From the NCBI GenBank assembly GCA_030526355.1, contig JAUNDC010000013.1, positions 1 through 64,000 of the forward strand: 64,000 nt of DNA, written 5' to 3'. This DNA is from Bacillota bacterium. Its GTDB lineage: Bacteria > Bacillota > Clostridia > Peptostreptococcales > Anaerovoracaceae. The notes below the pieces were generated by a model, which did no database searches, was not told where the DNA came from, and saw only the letters and a program-made list of their open reading frames with translations. Shown in pieces: positions 6,792 through 17,763 of the stretch. Within the stretch, counting starts at the first letter, position 1. Each line of letters opens with the position of its first letter. The translations under genes and the position numbers were made by a program.

Positions 6792-8261
6792 TTAAATGAG
6801 CTCAGACACAGTTTTTATCCCTTTCTCAAAATTCTCCGGATCTTCATATGCATATGATATTCTCAGAGCCTTATTAGAAGCAAAATCATATATATTGCCC
6901 GGATTCAACAGTATATTCTGCGAAAGCGCCTTCCTGAACAGCTGATCCGTTGATACATTTCCCTTTAAAGTAGTCCATATATAAAAACCTCCTTCAGGCT
7001 GCCTCCATTCCGCTTTTCCGCTCATGTACTTTTCCATTGCCTTGAGAGCATTGTCCCGCCTTTTCTTCATCTCAACTCTGTATTCCGTCAGATATTCATC
7101 GTACATACCCGTCTCCAGGAACCTGGCAGCCACCAACTGCGATAGTGAGCTTGCACCATAATCAATCTGCATTTTAACATCCCCAAGTCTCTGCACAACA
7201 GATTCAGGACCCACTATCCAGCCTATACGCAATCCCGGAGCCAGAGATTTAGAAAGAGTTCCAAGGTACAGCACCATTCCGTTTCTGTCACGTGCCTTTA
7301 ACGATAACGGTGGCTTCCTGTCAAACCAGATCTGGCTATAAGCACTGTCTTCAATAACCGGCAGTCTGTAATCCTGGCAAAAAGAAAACAGCTCCTCTCT
7401 TCGCATTTCTGACATCAGTATCCCTGTAGGATTCTGGAACGTAGGTATGGTATATAACATATGGTCATAGTCTTTCCGGCTGAAGCCCTTGATGTGTTTA
7501 GCTATAGCTTCGTATCTTATACCTTCCTCATCCATAGGTATGCCCTCTATGTTCATTCCGGCAGACTGAAAAATCTGAAGCGACTTGAGATAAGAAGGTG
7601 CTTCCGCAAACACAGTCGAACCACGTTTAAGCATGCATATTGATATAAGCTGCAGAGCCTGCAGCGATCCAGACGTTATCAGAATACATGACGGCGGAGC
7701 ATATATGCCTTCCTTTTCAAGCCTTACAGAAAGCACCTCTCTAAGTTTTCTGAGGCCCAGAGGTTCCAGGTAATTCAATGATATCATGTTTCCCGACAGC
7801 TCCACCATGATATCCTTCATCATCTCCGAAGGGAACAACTTTGGATCAGGCTCTCCGGTACCTAGTCTAATATAATCATCAAATTCCAGCTTGTTGATTA
7901 TCTGTATCGTAGACAGATTGGCCTGAAACTCACCCGCTCTGATGTATCGGTTCCAGTCAGCACCCTGTTCTGACATCAGCACAGACCATGTATTACCCGC
8001 GATTCTCGTTCCACCGCCATAGCCACATTCAATAATACCGTATGAAGCCAGCTCATCCATAGCAGTTACTACTGTGCTTCTGTTCACACCCCATTTATGC
8101 GCCAGTTCTCTCTGGGACGGCATTTTCATGCCTACAGTCCACTCTCCGCTGGAAACCTTCCTGCATACATACTTCACTATCTGCTCATATATGGGCATCT
8201 GTGAATTCCTGTCAGGATACCAGTCAATATTAATATTTTCAACAATTCCATTTAAAGCCAT
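6792..8261 (-). CDS. MocR/PdxR-type GntR-family regulator with aminotransferase domain
   Basis: 489 residues. An N-terminal GntR winged helix-turn-helix (about residues 20-85: Y-E-Q-I-V-K-Y..., P-S-Q-R-E-L-A-H-K-W-G-V-N-R-S-T-V) is joined to a fold-type I aminotransferase-like domain with the PLP lysine in G-T-L-S-K-S-L-A-P-G-L-R-I-G-W. Such regulators sense PLP or an amino-containing ligand and commonly control a divergent neighbour. Here the neighbour is a LysE-family exporter, and repeated TTTGGT-GGT motifs lie in the gap, so control of that exporter is the natural inference. Confidence 0.9.
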   Translation of the reverse strand: MALNGIVENINIDWYPDRNSQMPIYEQIVKYVCRKVSSGEWTVGMKMPSQRELAHKWGVNRSTVVTAMDELASYGIIECGYGGGTRIAGNTWSVLMSEQGADWNRYIRAGEFQANLSTIQIINKLEFDDYIRLGTGEPDPKLFPSEMMKDIMVELSGNMISLNYLEPLGLRKLREVLSVRLEKEGIYAPPSCILITSGSLQALQLISICMLKRGSTVFAEAPSYLKSLQIFQSAGMNIEGIPMDEEGIRYEAIAKHIKGFSRKDYDHMLYTIPTFQNPTGILMSEMRREELFSFCQDYRLPVIEDSAYSQIWFDRKPPLSLKARDRNGMVLYLGTLSKSLAPGLRIGWIVGPESVVQRLGDVKMQIDYGASSLSQLVAARFLETGMYDEYLTEYRVEMKKRRDNALKAMEKYMSGKAEWRQPEGGFYIWTTLKGNVSTDQLFRKALSQNILLNPGNIYDFASNKALRISYAYEDPENFEKGIKTVSELI

Positions 8262-8273
8262 GCTCTCCCCTCA

Positions 8274-8364
8274 TTTGGTTGGGTAACAAAAAATGCTTTG
8301 GTAGGTTACAAAGCAGTATTACTTTCATAAAATTATATCATATTTCAGAATTTGGTTGGGTTGA
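8274..8364. promoter_or_regulatory. Direct-repeat operator candidates for the MocR regulator
   Basis: Three same-strand copies of a TTTGGTTGGGTAAC-like word: 8274-8287 (TTTGGTTGGGTAAC), 8297-8310 (TTTGGTAGGTTACA) and 8351-8364 (TTTGGTTGGGTTGA). The first two are 23 bases apart. MocR proteins are known to bind direct repeats in divergent promoter regions. Binding is inferred. Confidence 0.5.
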
Positions 8365-8377
8365 ATTTGGAGGATTT

Positions 8378-8989
8378 ATGAATTATTTACAAGGGCTTAT
8401 AATGGGGCTTGCCTACGTGGCACCTATCGGACTTCAGAACCTGTTTGTCATTAACACTGCATTGACACAGACCAGAAAACGGGCTGCGGCGACAGCCTTT
8501 ATAGTGATTTTCTTTGATGTGACTCTGGCTCTTGCCTGTTTCTTCGGTATCGGGGCCATCATGGAAAAGGCACGTATCATAGAAATTGCAGTACTGCTCA
8601 TAGGAAGCCTTATCGTTATCTGGATAGGCATCTCTCTGCTGCGCACTAAAGAAAGCAGCCTGGAATCCTCAAAGGATGTCAACGTACCAATTCTCAAGGT
8701 AATATCCACTGCATGTGTGGTAACCTGGTTCAATCCACAGGCAATAATTGACGGGACAATGATGCTGGGAGCCTTCAGAGCAACGCTTCCTGCTGCCGAA
8801 GGTCTTAAATTTATCAGCGGTGTAGCTACAGCATCATTCTGTTGGTTTATTGGAGTAACCTTTTTCATCAGCATCTTCAGCAGCAGATTCAGCCCACGCA
8901 TTTTGAGAATAATAAACATAATATGCGGATGCATAATTGTATTTTATGGACTGAAGCTGCTGTACCAGTTTATTCAGATAGTTATATAA
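8378..8989 (+). CDS. LysE/RhtB-family amino acid exporter
   Basis: 203 residues with about six membrane segments. The N-terminus (G-L-I-M-G-L-A-Y-V-A-P-I-G-L-Q-N-L-F-V-I-N) and the later W-F-N-P-Q-A-I-I-D-G motif are typical of the LysE family, which exports basic or other amino acids. The start at 8378 is chosen because TTGGAGGA lies just before it; the frame is open upstream to 8279. Divergent from a MocR regulator that probably controls it. Confidence 0.88.
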   Translation: MNYLQGLIMGLAYVAPIGLQNLFVINTALTQTRKRAAATAFIVIFFDVTLALACFFGIGAIMEKARIIEIAVLLIGSLIVIWIGISLLRTKESSLESSKDVNVPILKVISTACVVTWFNPQAIIDGTMMLGAFRATLPAAEGLKFISGVATASFCWFIGVTFFISIFSSRFSPRILRIINIICGCIIVFYGLKLLYQFIQIVI

Positions 8990-8994
8990 AATCT

Positions 8995-9027
8995 CCAGAA
9001 AATGACATTCCGGATGTTATTTTCTGG
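8995..9027. terminator. Hairpin between convergent lysE-type gene and pncB
   Basis: Arms CCAGAAAAT (8995-9003) and ATTTTCTGG (9019-9027) with further pairing inside. It overlaps the last codons of pncB. The minus strand continues AGATTTTATA, a weak T tract, so this may serve both genes. Confidence 0.5.
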
Positions 9028-10447
9028 CTTCTGCCAGCATGTCATTTTTAAGCTTCCATAGATTATATGACAGATCCACATAATATGTCTGCGGATTATC
9101 AAATCTCTTGATCTCATTCCACATGGAATCAAGCTGCTGAGCACAATAATCTCTGATTTCGTTTATTGACGGGCTTTCATATACACATTTACCCCCTTCA
9201 AAAATCGGAACTCTGAGATTCTTCGCATAGAAATTGCTCAATCTCTTGCGTTTCCACACAGCACTTGGATCGAATATTTCATAGTCATCGCCGGAAGGCA
9301 CGTCCTCGCTGTCAAGCGTTATTACATCGGCCAGCGCTCTGTCGGTGTCTTTATCATAAAGTCTGTACACTGATTTGAAGCCTGGGTTTGTGATTTTCTC
9401 TACATTTTCACTAACCTTGATTTTAGGAATCATTTCTCCATCCTTTTCCAGTGCCGAAAGCTTATACACGCCTCCGAATACAGGCTGCGAGCTTGCTGTT
9501 ATAAGGCGTTCCCCAACGCCAAAGGAATCGATGCATGCTCCTTCCTGAATAACCTCCCTGATGATATATTCATCAAGAGAATTGGATACTACAATCGTAC
9601 AGTCCTGAAGGCCGGCATCATCAAGCATTTTCCTTGCTTTTTTAGTAAGATATGCAATATCTCCGCTGTCAATTCTTATGCCCATCTTTGCAGGCTTCAT
9701 TTCCTTGAAAACCCTTATCGCTGCCGGTACACCCGATTTAAGAACGTCATAGGTGTCTACAAGGAGAACGCAGTTGGTTGGGTATATTTCCGCATATTTT
9801 CTGAACGCTTCATATTCATCGTCATACATCTGCACCCAACTGTGAGCCATCGTACCAAGTGCAGGTATTCCATACTCAATATCCGCAACAGCGCATGCTG
9901 TTCCTGCACAGCCTCCTATATATGCTGCCCTGGCTCCATATATTGCTGCTGCTGTGCTATGTGCACGTCTGGTGCCGAATTCCATAACAGGACGGCCGCC
10001 TGCTGCTCTTACTATCCTGCTTGCTTTAGTCGCAATAAGGCTCTGATGATTTATCAACAGAAGTATCATAGTCTCAACAAACTGAGCCTGCATCACAGGT
10101 CCTCTGACTGTAATCACCGGCTCTCCCGGAAAAATAGGAGTTCCTTCAGGAACTGCCCAGACATCGCATTTAAACTCGAACTTCGCTAAGTACTTCAGGA
10201 AATCTTCATTGAATATCTCCTTGCTCCTCAAATATTCAATATCCTCTTCTGTGAATCTCAGACCCTTAAGATATTCTATAACCTGCTCCAGCCCTGCCAT
10301 TACTGCATATCCGCCGTCGTCGGGAATTTTCCTGAAGAACATGTCAAAATAGGCAGTATTGTCTGCAATATCACTGCAGAAATATCCATTAGCCATAGTT
10401 ATCTCATAAAAATCAGTCAGCATCGTCAGGTTCAGTTTCTCTATCAT
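9017..10447 (-). CDS. pncB: Nicotinate phosphoribosyltransferase
   Basis: 476 residues. It makes nicotinate mononucleotide from nicotinate, PRPP and ATP in NAD salvage. Recognised by L-T-D-F-Y-E-I-T-M-A at the N-terminus, E-F-G-T-R-R-A, G-T-M-A-H-S-W with the phosphorylated histidine, and the D-T-Y-D and R-I-D-S-G-D motifs. The start overlaps the end of the EamA gene by 35 bases in another frame; GATGGAGG lies upstream. It is the last gene of the uvrBA-led run. Confidence 0.95.
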   Translation of the reverse strand: MIEKLNLTMLTDFYEITMANGYFCSDIADNTAYFDMFFRKIPDDGGYAVMAGLEQVIEYLKGLRFTEEDIEYLRSKEIFNEDFLKYLAKFEFKCDVWAVPEGTPIFPGEPVITVRGPVMQAQFVETMILLLINHQSLIATKASRIVRAAGGRPVMEFGTRRAHSTAAAIYGARAAYIGGCAGTACAVADIEYGIPALGTMAHSWVQMYDDEYEAFRKYAEIYPTNCVLLVDTYDVLKSGVPAAIRVFKEMKPAKMGIRIDSGDIAYLTKKARKMLDDAGLQDCTIVVSNSLDEYIIREVIQEGACIDSFGVGERLITASSQPVFGGVYKLSALEKDGEMIPKIKVSENVEKITNPGFKSVYRLYDKDTDRALADVITLDSEDVPSGDDYEIFDPSAVWKRKRLSNFYAKNLRVPIFEGGKCVYESPSINEIRDYCAQQLDSMWNEIKRFDNPQTYYVDLSYNLWKLKNDMLAEARK

Positions 10448-11357
10448 TTAATCGTTCCTCCATCTTACCTTTCTCTGATATTACCACGCATGATGAAGCT
10501 ATTACTATTACTCCTCCCACAAACTGCATAACTCCGATTGTTTCTCCAAGAAACATCCATCCGAAAAGTGTCGCAGTAACAGGAAGAAAATTTGAAAACA
10601 TTGCAGATATCGTCGGACCTAGAATTTTAAGGCCATGAACAAGGATAAAAAATCCTATACCTGCACTCACGCATCCGAGATATATTATACCACCTATCAC
10701 TCCCGGTGTAAAATCTTCTGCGGGAGGCATTGTATGTAATGCGTACGGCATCACCATAAGAACAGTGCATGTAAGCTGTGTGAATGACATGGTGGCACTG
10801 TTGTAGCTTTCACTTACCTTAGCTGTGATGAAATTATAACAGTTCCATGAAATCACAGCACCAAAGGCTAGCAGATACCCAACCATTCTTCCATTCAGCA
10901 GTTCTCTGAAATCCGCACCTATAACTATAATAACTCCTGCAATACCGCACAGCACACCAAGAATTATCTTTCCGGTAGGTTTTTTCTTAAATACAACTCT
11001 TTCTATTATTATTGATATTGCCGGTACAAATGAAAGAATAATAGTAATCAGGGATACAGGGATATAATCCATGGCATTGTACTCGCAGAAAAAGTACAGA
11101 ATCTCTCCGGTAAGGGAGCATAGGATAAACCATGGGATATCCTTAAGCCTTACTATCGTTTTCCTATCCATCTTGAGCTTTATTGCCAGAAGCACCAGAA
11201 ACCCTACCGAATACTTCAGGAACAGAAGATTCATAGGCTGAAGCACTTCAAGAGCATCTTTTGCAAAAACATAATCAAGACCCCAGAAGCATACCAGCAT
11301 GCACATCAACGCTATAGCTTTGTTTCGTTCATTCAAACTTTCACCGCCCATTTCCAA
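10413..11357 (-). CDS. EamA (DMT superfamily) transporter
   Basis: Up to 314 residues with ten predicted membrane helices in two EamA repeats (about residues 13-145 and 155-295). Metabolite or amino acid export is usual in the family; the substrate is unknown. The start is uncertain: a TTG at 11357, an ATG two codons on, or a TTG at about residue 8 behind GGCGGTGA. It begins 6 bases after the GPH transporter and overlaps pncB at its end. Confidence 0.85.
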   Translation of the reverse strand: MEMGGESLNERNKAIALMCMLVCFWGLDYVFAKDALEVLQPMNLLFLKYSVGFLVLLAIKLKMDRKTIVRLKDIPWFILCSLTGEILYFFCEYNAMDYIPVSLITIILSFVPAISIIIERVVFKKKPTGKIILGVLCGIAGVIIVIGADFRELLNGRMVGYLLAFGAVISWNCYNFITAKVSESYNSATMSFTQLTCTVLMVMPYALHTMPPAEDFTPGVIGGIIYLGCVSAGIGFFILVHGLKILGPTISAMFSNFLPVTATLFGWMFLGETIGVMQFVGGVIVIASSCVVISEKGKMEERLNDRETEPDDAD

Positions 11358-11363
11358 AAATTA

Positions 11364-12710
11364 TCATATTATACGCTCCAGTCCGTGTTCATCCACAGGT
11401 TTGCCAGCTTTCTTGCACGAAAGAGCTTCTGCTAATTTATTAAATGATTCCTTGTTCACAGGATATTTTAACTGTATTACCGCTGCAATACACAGAAATA
11501 CTCCAGGCATAAGCATGTATGCTGAATCAGTAAACCCGAACTTCAGAACCCACCCTAGCAGCTGCGCCGCCACAGATGTAAAGCATGTAAAAACGAGACT
11601 TGTCGCCGAAGATATTGTTCCTTCAAGCCTCCTGCCAATCTTATATTCCGCAACCTCACTGATATCATATAAAAGAGCATTTATCAGCTGCCAGTAACAT
11701 GTATAGGAAAGAGAGAATATAACGGTATACAACCCCATTTTAAAGTAGCTGTCTATACCACATATATAGAATATGATACCTCCAAACCCTGAAATAAGCA
11801 TGGAAACAGCAACTGTTGCTTTCTTTCCGAATTTTACCGCACAGAAGCCTATAACAGGAGTATACACCAGATTGGCAGCAATTGAAATCATAAAAATGCT
11901 TGATGTTACTCCATCGCTTATACCCAGACTGTATCGCGCAAAAAATACCATACTGGAGTTATAAAATGTATTGGCAATAATAAATGCTGCAACTATACCT
12001 ATTATATACCTGAATGGCTTAAGCCTGAATATATTTACGTATTCACCCATTACATCCCTAAGGCTGAGCTTCCCTTCTATGACATTAGAGGGATTTTCTT
12101 TTCCTCTTGTGGTTCTCCAGGTGACAGCAATTCCTGTCCCGGATATGACTGCAACAAAAACAGCCACTGCAAACCATGAGCTGCTGTCTGTCATACCGGT
12201 ATTCTTCAGATATCCTACAGCAGCCAGCGGAAGAGCAGACCCTATCAGATTACCTCCTATACCGAAAAATCTGGCAATAGTTCGCAGAACACTTCTCTCG
12301 TTATAATCCGAAGTAAGCTCGGCTCCCAGTGCAGTATAAGGCGTATAGTATGTACTGAAGCCTGTCCAGAACATGAGTCCCGCGAAAATATAAAATGCAG
12401 TCTGAAATGCCGTGCCTGCCTGGAAACTTGTAAAAAGAAGCGAAAGTCCTATTGCAAGCGGAAACATTCCGGCCAGAATATAAGGCCTTCTCCTTCCGTA
12501 TTTTGACTTCGTATGATCAGATATACATCCTATAAAAGCTCCGGTAATTCCGTTGGCAAGTATGATTACGGATGAAACTGTTCCGGCTTTTTCCGGTGAC
12601 AGTCCTGCAATTGTCGTAAGAAACAAAATCAGATATACCGTTACAAAATTATATGGCGCTGCATCTGCTATCGTTGCAGCACCATAACCTATTAATTCGC
12701 GCTTTTTCAT
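11364..12710 (-). CDS. MFS/GPH-family sugar-type cation symporter
   Basis: 448 residues, about twelve membrane helices. The segment D-H-T-K-S-K-Y-G-R-R-R-P-Y-I after helix 2 is the signature of the glycoside-pentoside-hexuronide:cation symporter family, as is the Y-Y-T-P-Y-T-A-L-G-A-E-L motif. The transported compound is unknown, since no sugar hydrolase is nearby. The start is one base after the uvrA stop region, so it is probably co-transcribed with uvrBA. Confidence 0.85.
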   Translation of the reverse strand: MKKRELIGYGAATIADAAPYNFVTVYLILFLTTIAGLSPEKAGTVSSVIILANGITGAFIGCISDHTKSKYGRRRPYILAGMFPLAIGLSLLFTSFQAGTAFQTAFYIFAGLMFWTGFSTYYTPYTALGAELTSDYNERSVLRTIARFFGIGGNLIGSALPLAAVGYLKNTGMTDSSSWFAVAVFVAVISGTGIAVTWRTTRGKENPSNVIEGKLSLRDVMGEYVNIFRLKPFRYIIGIVAAFIIANTFYNSSMVFFARYSLGISDGVTSSIFMISIAANLVYTPVIGFCAVKFGKKATVAVSMLISGFGGIIFYICGIDSYFKMGLYTVIFSLSYTCYWQLINALLYDISEVAEYKIGRRLEGTISSATSLVFTCFTSVAAQLLGWVLKFGFTDSAYMLMPGVFLCIAAVIQLKYPVNKESFNKLAEALSCKKAGKPVDEHGLERII

Positions 12711-12711
12711 A

Positions 12712-15546
12712 TTATTTTAACACTTTCTTCAAAAACTGTCCTGTATATGAATGCTCACATTGTGCTACTTCCTCAGGAGTTCCTTCAGTTACTATTCTCC
12801 CTCCTCTGAATCCTCCATCGGGACCCAGATCAATAATATGATCCGCACACTTGATAACATCGAGATTATGCTCTATCACTACGACTGTATTGCCGCTCTC
12901 AACCAACCTGTCCAGCACCATTATCAGCTTATCCACATCTGCGAAATGCAGGCCTGTAGTAGGCTCGTCCAGAATATAAAGCGTCTTGCCTGTGCTTCTC
13001 TTGGAAAGCTCAGAAGCCAGCTTTATCCTCTGGGCTTCGCCTCCTGAAAGCTGTGTGCTCGGCTGTCCAAGCTTGATATATCCCAGTCCTACCTCCTCCA
13101 GCGTCTGAAGCTGACGGGCAATTGCAGGAATATTTCGGAAGAATTCAAGTGCCTCGGTAACATTCATATCAAGAACATCGAATATGCTCTTTCCCTTATA
13201 CTTAACTTCAAGAGTTTCTCTATTGTACCTTTTACCTTTACATACCTCGCATGGCACATACACATCAGGAAGAAAATGCATCTCTATCTTTATAATGCCA
13301 TCCCCATTGCATGCTTCACATCGTCCACCCTTTACATTAAAGCTGAACCTTCCCTTGCCATAACCTCTCAGCTTCGCTTCAGGCAGCTGTGCAAAAAGGT
13401 CCCTTATATGCGTGAATACTCCTGTATACGTTGCCGGATTTGACCTTGGCGTTCTGCCTATCGGAGCCTGATTGATATCAATGATCTTATCAATGTTTTG
13501 AAGACCCTCTATACCATCGTGTTTTCCGGGTTTGTCCTTGCTTTTGTACATCTGAGCCGCCACAGACTTATACAGTATCTCATTGACTAGGCTGCTTTTA
13601 CCTGAGCCTGAAACACCTGTAACACATACCATTTTCCCTAGAGGTATCTTAACATCTATTCCTTTGAGATTGTTTTCTGCTGCACCGGTAATTTTTATGA
13701 ATTCACCGTTTCCTGCTCTCCTTTCAGACGGCACTTCTATTCTTTTTCTTCCGCTGAGATACTGTCCGGTTATCGATTTTTCACAGTTCTTTATATCCTC
13801 CACCGTTCCCTGCGCTACGAGCTCACCTCCGTGAACTCCTGCCTCAGGTCCGATATCCACGATATGATCCGCTGCATACATCGTATCCTCATCGTGCTCC
13901 ACAACTATCAGTGTATTTCCAATGTCAGTAAGTCTTCTCAGCGCTGCCAGCAGCTTTTCATTATCCTTCTGGTGCAGACCTATGCTTGGTTCATCCAGTA
14001 TATACAGAACACCAACCAGACCTGAGCCAATCTGCGTGGCAAGCCTTATTCTCTGTGATTCTCCGCCGGAAAGTGTTGCAGATGCTCTTGACAACGTAAG
14101 GTAATCCAGTCCCACATTAGCCAGGAAGGTAAGCCTTGCTTTTATCTCCTTAAGTATTTCCGCAGCTATCGTTCTGTGTACATCAGACAGTTCAAGCTCA
14201 TCAACAAATCTGATTGCCTCGGCTACAGACATATCGCAGAATTCCATTATATTCTTGCCTCCGACTGTCACTGCAAGTAGCTCCGGTTTCAGTTTATTGC
14301 CATGACATTCAGGACATATAGCAACACTCATGTGTTCCTCCATCTTCTGCTTTATCCACTCCGAGCTTGTTTCTCTGTATCTCCTTTCGAGGTTGTTTAT
14401 CACACCTTCAAAGGTATGGTTTCTCTGCTGAACAGTACCATTTCTGCTGGTATATGTATATACCAGCTTTTCATTGCCTGTTCCATAAAGAAGTGCCTGC
14501 CTGAAATCTTTCGGCAGTTCGTTAAACGGAGTATCAAGATCAGCATTGTATTTATCTGCAAGTGCCCGTATTACCTGCCAGTAAAAGCTTGAATGCTCCA
14601 TCGTTGCGAAAATATTACTGAGACACTTGTCATTGATGCTTTTATCCTGATCGGGGATTATCAGATCCGGGTCTATACTTTGTATGAATCCGAGCCCATT
14701 GCACTCAGGGCATGCTCCCATAGGATTATTGAAAGAGAACATCCTCGGCTCAAGCTCCTCTATACTTACCCCGTGGTCAGGACACGCCAGACTTGTGCTG
14801 AAGGTTTTTTCTTCAATTCTACCATCTTTATCAATGATTACCTGAATGAGACCTTCTCCATGAGCCAATGCCAGCTCACAGGCTTCAGCAAGCCTGCTCT
14901 GAACGCCGTCCCTGACCTTTATTCTGTCCACTACTATCTCAATTGTATGTTTAAAGGTTTTCTCCAGCTTGATCTCATCCTCACCAAGCACTTTCATTTC
15001 TTCATCTACCCTGACTCTGGTGAAGCCTTCCTTCATTATACGTTCCAGAATCTTTTCGTGCTGCCCTTTTCTCCTTCTTACTACAGGTGCCAGTATCGTG
15101 AGCTTCGTGCCTTCTCCTTCCTGCATAAGCAGTTCCACAATCTGATCAATTGTCTGACTGGTTATCTCCCTGCCGCATACAGGGCAGTGAGGTATACCTA
15201 TTCTGGCGTACATAAGCCTGAGATAATCATATATTTCAGTTACTGTTCCCACTGTCGATCTGGGATTCTTGTTTGTTGTCTTCTGATCGATTGAAATAGC
15301 CGGAGATAATCCTTCTATATACTCCACGTTGGGCTTTTCCATCTGCCCCAGAAACTGTCTCGCATAAGAAGAGAGACTCTCCATATATTTTCTCTGTCCC
15401 TCAGCATATATTGTATCAAATGCCAGGGACGATTTGCCTGAACCGGACAATCCTGTCAGAACCACCATCTTGTCTCTGGGAATCGTCACATCTATGTTCT
15501 TAAGGTTATTTTCCTTGGCACCCTTTATTACTATATCCTTAGCCAT
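12712..15546 (-). CDS. uvrA: Excinuclease ABC subunit A
   Basis: 944 residues, the normal length. Damage-recognition ATPase of nucleotide excision repair. Two ABC modules are visible: Walker [10 protein letters not shown] near residue 35 and G-V-S-G-S-G-K-S-S near residue 635, ABC signatures L-S-G-G-E-S-Q-R and L-S-G-G-E-A-Q-R, zinc modules (C-P-V-C...C-P-E-C; C-E-A-C...C-E-V-C). AGGAG precedes the start. It follows uvrB in the same direction by 46 bases. Confidence 0.97.
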   Translation of the reverse strand: MAKDIVIKGAKENNLKNIDVTIPRDKMVVLTGLSGSGKSSLAFDTIYAEGQRKYMESLSSYARQFLGQMEKPNVEYIEGLSPAISIDQKTTNKNPRSTVGTVTEIYDYLRLMYARIGIPHCPVCGREITSQTIDQIVELLMQEGEGTKLTILAPVVRRRKGQHEKILERIMKEGFTRVRVDEEMKVLGEDEIKLEKTFKHTIEIVVDRIKVRDGVQSRLAEACELALAHGEGLIQVIIDKDGRIEEKTFSTSLACPDHGVSIEELEPRMFSFNNPMGACPECNGLGFIQSIDPDLIIPDQDKSINDKCLSNIFATMEHSSFYWQVIRALADKYNADLDTPFNELPKDFRQALLYGTGNEKLVYTYTSRNGTVQQRNHTFEGVINNLERRYRETSSEWIKQKMEEHMSVAICPECHGNKLKPELLAVTVGGKNIMEFCDMSVAEAIRFVDELELSDVHRTIAAEILKEIKARLTFLANVGLDYLTLSRASATLSGGESQRIRLATQIGSGLVGVLYILDEPSIGLHQKDNEKLLAALRRLTDIGNTLIVVEHDEDTMYAADHIVDIGPEAGVHGGELVAQGTVEDIKNCEKSITGQYLSGRKRIEVPSERRAGNGEFIKITGAAENNLKGIDVKIPLGKMVCVTGVSGSGKSSLVNEILYKSVAAQMYKSKDKPGKHDGIEGLQNIDKIIDINQAPIGRTPRSNPATYTGVFTHIRDLFAQLPEAKLRGYGKGRFSFNVKGGRCEACNGDGIIKIEMHFLPDVYVPCEVCKGKRYNRETLEVKYKGKSIFDVLDMNVTEALEFFRNIPAIARQLQTLEEVGLGYIKLGQPSTQLSGGEAQRIKLASELSKRSTGKTLYILDEPTTGLHFADVDKLIMVLDRLVESGNTVVVIEHNLDVIKCADHIIDLGPDGGFRGGRIVTEGTPEEVAQCEHSYTGQFLKKVLK

Positions 15547-15592
15547 CTTTTCTCCTGTTATAAATTACACGTCTTCAGGCTGCACACTCAGC

Positions 15593-17566
15593 CTAAAGCC
15601 TTGCTTTGTATTCGAATATAACATCTCTAAGCTGCGCTGCTCTCTCAAACTGCAGATCTGCGGCAGCCTCCTTCATTTCCTTTTCAAGCTTTTTAACGTA
15701 ATCCTTAAGCTCCTTCTTAGTCATCTCCAACGGCTTCTTTGCATCATATTCGGCTTCGTCCTCAGCGACTCTGGTTGCTTCTATAACGCTCCGTACAGCC
15801 TTTCTGACACTCTTTGGTGTAATACCGTGAGCCTTGTTATATTCGTCCTGTATCCTTCGCCTTCTCCCTGTTTCATCCATTGCTGCCTTCATGGCAGGGC
15901 TGATGCCGTCGCAGTACATTATTACCTTGCTGTCTGCATTTCTGGCAGCTCTGCCTATTGTCTGTATCAGTGAAGTCTCTGTTCTCAGGAAGCCTTCCTT
16001 ATCTGCATCTAGTATTGCAACCAGCGATACTTCAGGTATATCAAGACCTTCTCTGAGCAGATTGATACCTACAAGCACGTCGAACACACCAAGCCTCAGA
16101 TCTCTCAGGATTTCCATTCTTTCCAGTGTATCTATTTCAGAATGCAGATATCTGACCTTAATACCTGCGTCTTTAAGGTAATCAGTCAGACTTTCCGCCA
16201 TCTTTTTGGTAAGAGTAGTAACAAGCACACGTTCACCCTTATCCGTCGTTTTGTTTATTTCTCCGATAAGATGATCGATCTGTCCTTCTGTCCTGTGAGT
16301 TTCTATTACCGGGTCCAGCAATCCTGTCGGTCTGATTATCTGCTCTGCCGATATACCTCTGCTCTCTTCTCGCTCGTATGCTGCAGGTGTTGCACTTACA
16401 TATACTATCTGATTCACCAGCTGATTGAACTCCTCGAATTTCAACGGTCTGTTATCCAGTGCCGACGGAAGTCTGAAACCGTAATCCACCAACGACTGCT
16501 TTCTGGATCTGTCACCGGCGTACATTGCCCTCAGCTGCGGAAGCATGACGTGTGATTCGTCTATTATTATCATAAAATCGTCCGGAATATAGTCAATAAG
16601 TGTATATGGTCTTGATCCCGGCGGCAACCCTGTAATGTGCCTTGAGTAGTTTTCTATTCCTTTACAGGTTCCTATTTCCCTCAGCATCTCCACGTCATAC
16701 CTGGTTCGCTGTTCTATTCTCTGAGCTTCTATAAGCTTACCCCTGTCCTGAAACCATTTGATTCTCTCGGTCAGCTCCTCATTTATCGTTTCCGCTGCAT
16801 GCTCTATGTTCTCTTTACTTGTCACATAGTGTGATGCCGGATATATTGCCACATGGTTTCTGAGCCCGACTATTTCTCCTGTCACCGGGTTTATTTCCTT
16901 GATGGTTTCTATCTCATCTCCGAACATCTCTATTCGTACTGCATTCTCTGCACCGGCAGGGAAAACATCCACAATATCTCCTCTGACTCTGAAATTTCCT
17001 CGCTCCAGTACCATATCATTTCTGGTATATTGTATGTCCACCAGCTTTCTGAGTATTTCCTGCCGGTCCTTTTCCATACCTGGTCTCAGAGAAATCACCT
17101 GGTTTTCGTAATCTATCGGGCTTCCAAGTCCATAAATGCATGAAACGCTGGCAACAATAATAACGTCCTTCCTTTCCGAAAGGGCTGCTGTCGCTGAATG
17201 CCTCAGCTTTTCTATTTCTGCATTTATATCTGAATCCTTCTCAATATATGTGTCTGTTGAAGCCACATAGGCTTCAGGCTGATAGTAGTCATAGTAGGAT
17301 ACGAAATACTCCACCGCATTCTCAGGGAAAAACTCCTTAAATTCCCCGTGAAGCTGTGCAGCAAGTGTCTTGTTGTGGCTGATTACCAAGGTCGGTTTCT
17401 GGACTTTCTCGATGAGCTTCGCCATCGTGAAGGTCTTGCCGGATCCTGTGACACCCATAAGTGTCTGTGCCCGTTTACCCTGTTTTATGCCCTCTGCCAG
17501 GGTTTCTATCGCCTTCGGCTGATCGCCCATCGGCTCAAAATCCGCATGAACCTTGAATTCCGGCAT
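15593..17566 (-). CDS. uvrB: Excinuclease ABC subunit B
   Basis: 657 residues. Helicase-like damage-verification subunit. It has Walker [10 protein letters not shown], the beta-hairpin [10 protein letters not shown], the D-E-S-H box, helicase motif V ([10 protein letters not shown]) and a C-terminal UVR domain that binds UvrA/UvrC. AAGGGAG ahead of the ATG at 17566 decides the start. The frame stays open for 31 more codons into one copy of an upstream 57-bp repeat, but that stretch has no ribosome site and is not part of the family. Confidence 0.97.
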   Translation of the reverse strand: MPEFKVHADFEPMGDQPKAIETLAEGIKQGKRAQTLMGVTGSGKTFTMAKLIEKVQKPTLVISHNKTLAAQLHGEFKEFFPENAVEYFVSYYDYYQPEAYVASTDTYIEKDSDINAEIEKLRHSATAALSERKDVIIVASVSCIYGLGSPIDYENQVISLRPGMEKDRQEILRKLVDIQYTRNDMVLERGNFRVRGDIVDVFPAGAENAVRIEMFGDEIETIKEINPVTGEIVGLRNHVAIYPASHYVTSKENIEHAAETINEELTERIKWFQDRGKLIEAQRIEQRTRYDVEMLREIGTCKGIENYSRHITGLPPGSRPYTLIDYIPDDFMIIIDESHVMLPQLRAMYAGDRSRKQSLVDYGFRLPSALDNRPLKFEEFNQLVNQIVYVSATPAAYEREESRGISAEQIIRPTGLLDPVIETHRTEGQIDHLIGEINKTTDKGERVLVTTLTKKMAESLTDYLKDAGIKVRYLHSEIDTLERMEILRDLRLGVFDVLVGINLLREGLDIPEVSLVAILDADKEGFLRTETSLIQTIGRAARNADSKVIMYCDGISPAMKAAMDETGRRRRIQDEYNKAHGITPKSVRKAVRSVIEATRVAEDEAEYDAKKPLEMTKKELKDYVKKLEKEMKEAAADLQFERAAQLRDVIFEYKARL

Positions 17567-17595
17567 GGATTTTCTCCCTTCTGATATCACTAAAA

Positions 17596-17747
17596 AATGA
17601 ACGCTTCCTTTCGGCAACGCCGTTATTTCGTTCAATGCGTTCATTATACCATGGCGCACATCTGCAACTTAGAATCAAACGCCATGATTCAATGAACGCT
17701 TCCTTTCGGCAACGCCGTCATTTCGTTCAATGCGTTCATTATACCAT
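17596..17747 (-). repeat. 57-bp promoter-bearing direct repeat upstream of uvrB
   Basis: Two copies, 17596-17652 and 17691-17747, differ at one base and are offset by 95. On the minus strand each starts with an extended -10 (TGGTATAAT; hexamers at 17643-17648 and 17738-17743) and contains a long-range inverted repeat AATGAACGC ... GCGTTCATT. Only the distal copy has a good -35, TTGAAT (17761-17766) at 17-base spacing. So uvrB appears to have duplicated promoters and two potential 5' stem-loops. Confidence 0.75.
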
Positions 17748-17763
17748 AGCAAATGCACTTATT

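Noticed and set aside
14302..15294. Long plus-strand frames inside uvrA
   Set aside because: Complement of UvrA motifs; no independent signals.
17567..17659. N-terminal extension of UvrB into the repeat
   Set aside because: Kept as a regulatory curiosity only; UvrB family members begin at the MPEF-type start, which has the ribosome site.
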